A stretch of 52,615 nt of DNA from NCBI GenBank assembly GCA_003049485.1, contig PYST01000286.1, positions 1 to 52,615 on the forward strand. The letters run 5' to 3'. The stretch comes from Ophioceras dolichostomum (Eukaryota > Ascomycota > Sordariomycetes > Magnaporthales > Ophioceraceae). The notes beneath the pieces were generated by a model, which was not told where the DNA came from, searched no databases, and was given only the letters and a program-made list of their open reading frames with translations. A program made the position numbers and the translations under genes. Shown one piece after another: positions 50,401 through 52,615 of the stretch (positions are counted from its first letter, which is position 1; each line of letters starts with the position of its first letter).

Positions 50401-52615
50401 ATCGCCGAATCAGTTGAGGAGGGCCTAGCCAGCCCGCCATCCGGGGAGGGGCTGCCCCCTTGCGTTGCGCGTAAGAAAGGACATGCACGGGATGAACCAT
50501 GGAATCCAGCACGGCGGTTCACCGCAGCAAGCAAGTCAGGGATGGGAAGCACGCAAAGTGCCCACGGCTACGGCGGGCAGGCAGGCAAGCAAGGAAGAAA
50601 TGGTGATGTGTGGTATCACTAGTATCTGACACAAGCACAGGCTCGCATCAACGCGACGAAGAACGGACTGTCCTAATTTACCGGGCGCCTGTTCTCCCAT
50701 GCCATTTCTCCAACTTTCCAGGGGCTTCCGAGGGTTTTCAACAAGGATATGAGGGTTGCAATACGACAGTACACAGACATGCACTGATCTCCATCGGAGA
50801 AAGGGGTCGGCCGTCACCATCATCATCATTCGCGGAAGCGCGCGTCGTTCGACCAGGACGAGTCGTGTCGTGTCGTTGTATCCCGTTCCCAACAGAGAGG
50901 CACGATGGACGTTCGCTGGTCCCATGAATCAGTGACGATCAGCGCTGAGAGCGGGAGTTTGAGGGGGGAATAACCCCTGTAATCACCCCCTGTCGCCCAG
51001 GGACGCCCAGCACACTTGGCACCTAAATGGCAACTTGAATGGCCAAACAGGCCAAATAGGGACGGTGTCTGCTGCTTTGGGTAATCCGTAGCACGCAGTT
51101 GCGTCCGGATTTAATTGTCTCCCAAGCTTTTTTGGCCAGACCTCCCACACTCACAGCGTCACATACGGAAGTGCATGGCCACTTCACCTCTAGACACGAC
51201 AACGTTGAGAAGAATACATGCCCCCTCGCCCTCCCGGAGAACGGACGAAAAAGGGACGATAATGTGCCCACGAATAGGTGGGTGAGGGCGTAGGCAGGTC
51301 GTAACACAACGGAAACGAAACGAGAGAGGAAAGAACGCCACCACGCGGAGATATAGCACGACCACATATCAATAAACTTACTGAGAAGCGAAGTGGTGGG
51401 TATCAATTGGTACCAGACCACACCAGACCAGACTTATTAGACCCTGGAGTATAGATTCACAAGCCCCGCCATTGGCGCCGTAGGAGATATAATCGGCGAT
51501 ATACTGCCCATCAGCTCAATGCCCAGTTTACGTACATACAGTCTACCGCCCATCGTTCGCTATTCGCTCTCGTTCACTGACACCACTTACTGTGATAGAC
51601 AAAGCTATTGGAGGAAGCTCCCTGTCCCGTAAATAAAAAGGTACAAGAAAAAGTACCTTCACATGTTCGAATGCGGCTGCGTCCCCGCCACAGGGGAACA
51701 GCTTTCTTCAACCTCACTTCCTCTCCCACGCCCCTCCTTCATCAGAACTGCGGAGATATATTTGCCAATAGCTCTGATAAGCTGGGCCACTGGGGTACAT
51801 ACATGGAAGCAGAGGGGACGACGGCAAGCAAGCGGCGCAGAGAGAGAAAATTGGTGGCTGTCTTCCTGTTTCTGTTCATGTGAGGAGACAAAAGGAGAGA
51901 GTGAGAGAGCAACTGCGCCGCAATATGAACTTCTTCATCGTCACTGATCATCCATCCATCCATCTTCATCAGCAGCAGCAGCCGTCCTACGATGTCCCTA
52001 GGAACCAGCAGGTCGTCGTCGCAGTTGTCTTGGGAATCGATCCACAAAAAGAGCAAGCAACAGAAGCAGAGGAGCAGACCGCCCTGAAACAAGAGACGGG
52101 AGAGTAACTCCACAATTCGTCTGTCTGGTCTCTTTTTCTCCAGCGATTTCTTGACCAGAAGAGTCTGTGCGCTTTTTTTTAACTTCAGCTCTAGCAGATG
52201 GGAGAGAAGAACCGAGACACGGGACCGACAGACGAGGCTCCGTATTTTTTTTCAACGACAAAACCGCGGGCCCTTTTCCTTTCTGCTACTAGCCTACTAG
52301 CCTCCTAGCTTCCTAGCTTCCTAGCCTCCTTATGGAATTTTGCCCAGTCGTTTCTCTCTCGCCTCAACAACAAGACACCAGAAAGGGTTTGGGGGAACGG
52401 GGACTGTGGTGGGAATGGGGAAAGGGAAGGTGCGAAGCGGAGCGTGGTTGACAGAGTGGAGTTTTTTGTTTTTCGGTTCCGTCATCAACAGGCGACTTCC
52501 ACGTGGTATTGATGCTGTTTTCCCAAAAACGGGGGTCCGGTTGCATCGGTCGGCCGCTTGGTTCGGCTTGATGGGTGATAATGATGGGTGATGATGGATG
52601 GGAGGGGGGGAATGG

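Larger units (their letters stand above)
39314..52615. other. Gene-free right flank, 13.3 kb
   Basis: No open frame here has family resemblance, sustained coding bias or a plausible exon chain. Frames of 150-260 codons (for example 39493-40269 minus, 40012-40686 plus, 43400-44086 minus, 44678-45340 plus) overlap one another on both strands and are Ser/Pro/Arg/Cys-rich, as expected of noncoding GC-rich DNA. The left end must hold the promoter and leader of the DUF2841 gene. Simple repeats include an imperfect 9-12 bp tandem (40852-40922), CCCACG copies (about 43868-43887), a (CA)n tract, TCTGG copies (about 48867-48888) and CTAGCTTC copies (about 52305-52328). Confidence 0.6.

Overview
The window is from a filamentous ascomycete, most likely a Sordariomycete. 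Genes carry one to three short GT-AG introns with CTAAC/CTGAC-type branch sites, coding DNA is GC-rich, intergenic DNA is pyrimidine/purine-skewed and long, and the recognised proteins look like those of Sordariomycetes. I cannot name the species. There is one small assembly gap (22636-22646).

Ten protein genes are supported, with exons resolved by reading frame, splice sites and family alignment from memory. Left to right: GID9/FYV10 (+), the CCR4-NOT deadenylase CAF1/POP2 (-), a complex I NDUFB3/B12-type subunit (+), an unrecognised coiled-coil protein (-), the SUMO E1 subunit AOS1/SAE1 (-), an unrecognised protein with a possible beta-sandwich (+), eIF6/TIF6 (+), a large unrecognised proline/glutamine-rich protein (-), a BMT5-like 25S rRNA uridine methyltransferase (+), and a YDR124W-like helical-bundle (DUF2841) protein (-). 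This is a housekeeping neighbourhood (ubiquitin and SUMO pathways, mRNA decay, ribosome biogenesis, respiration), not a metabolic gene cluster. The genes share no evident pathway. Three are uncharacterised as far as I can tell.

Strands mostly alternate, giving divergent promoters at 7051-7787, 15128-16530 and 27332-29910, and convergent ends at 3026-5209, 8228-9034, 20777-23123 and 31177-36658. The first convergent interval carries the most striking element: a (GA)n tract running into 118 perfect AGAGC units, then a (TG)n tract next to the CAF1 stop codon.

From about 39.3 kb to the right edge (13.3 kb) I find no convincing gene, only simple repeats, low-complexity tracts and scattered short TACC/GGTA-type motifs that recur in intergenic DNA across the window. 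I saw no tRNA, rRNA, transposon with coding capacity or CRISPR-like array.

No clearly new multi-gene system is visible. The best leads are the AGAGC array, the three unrecognised proteins, a 3-nt ATG-only first exon, and a reading-frame conflict at the 5' end of the last gene.
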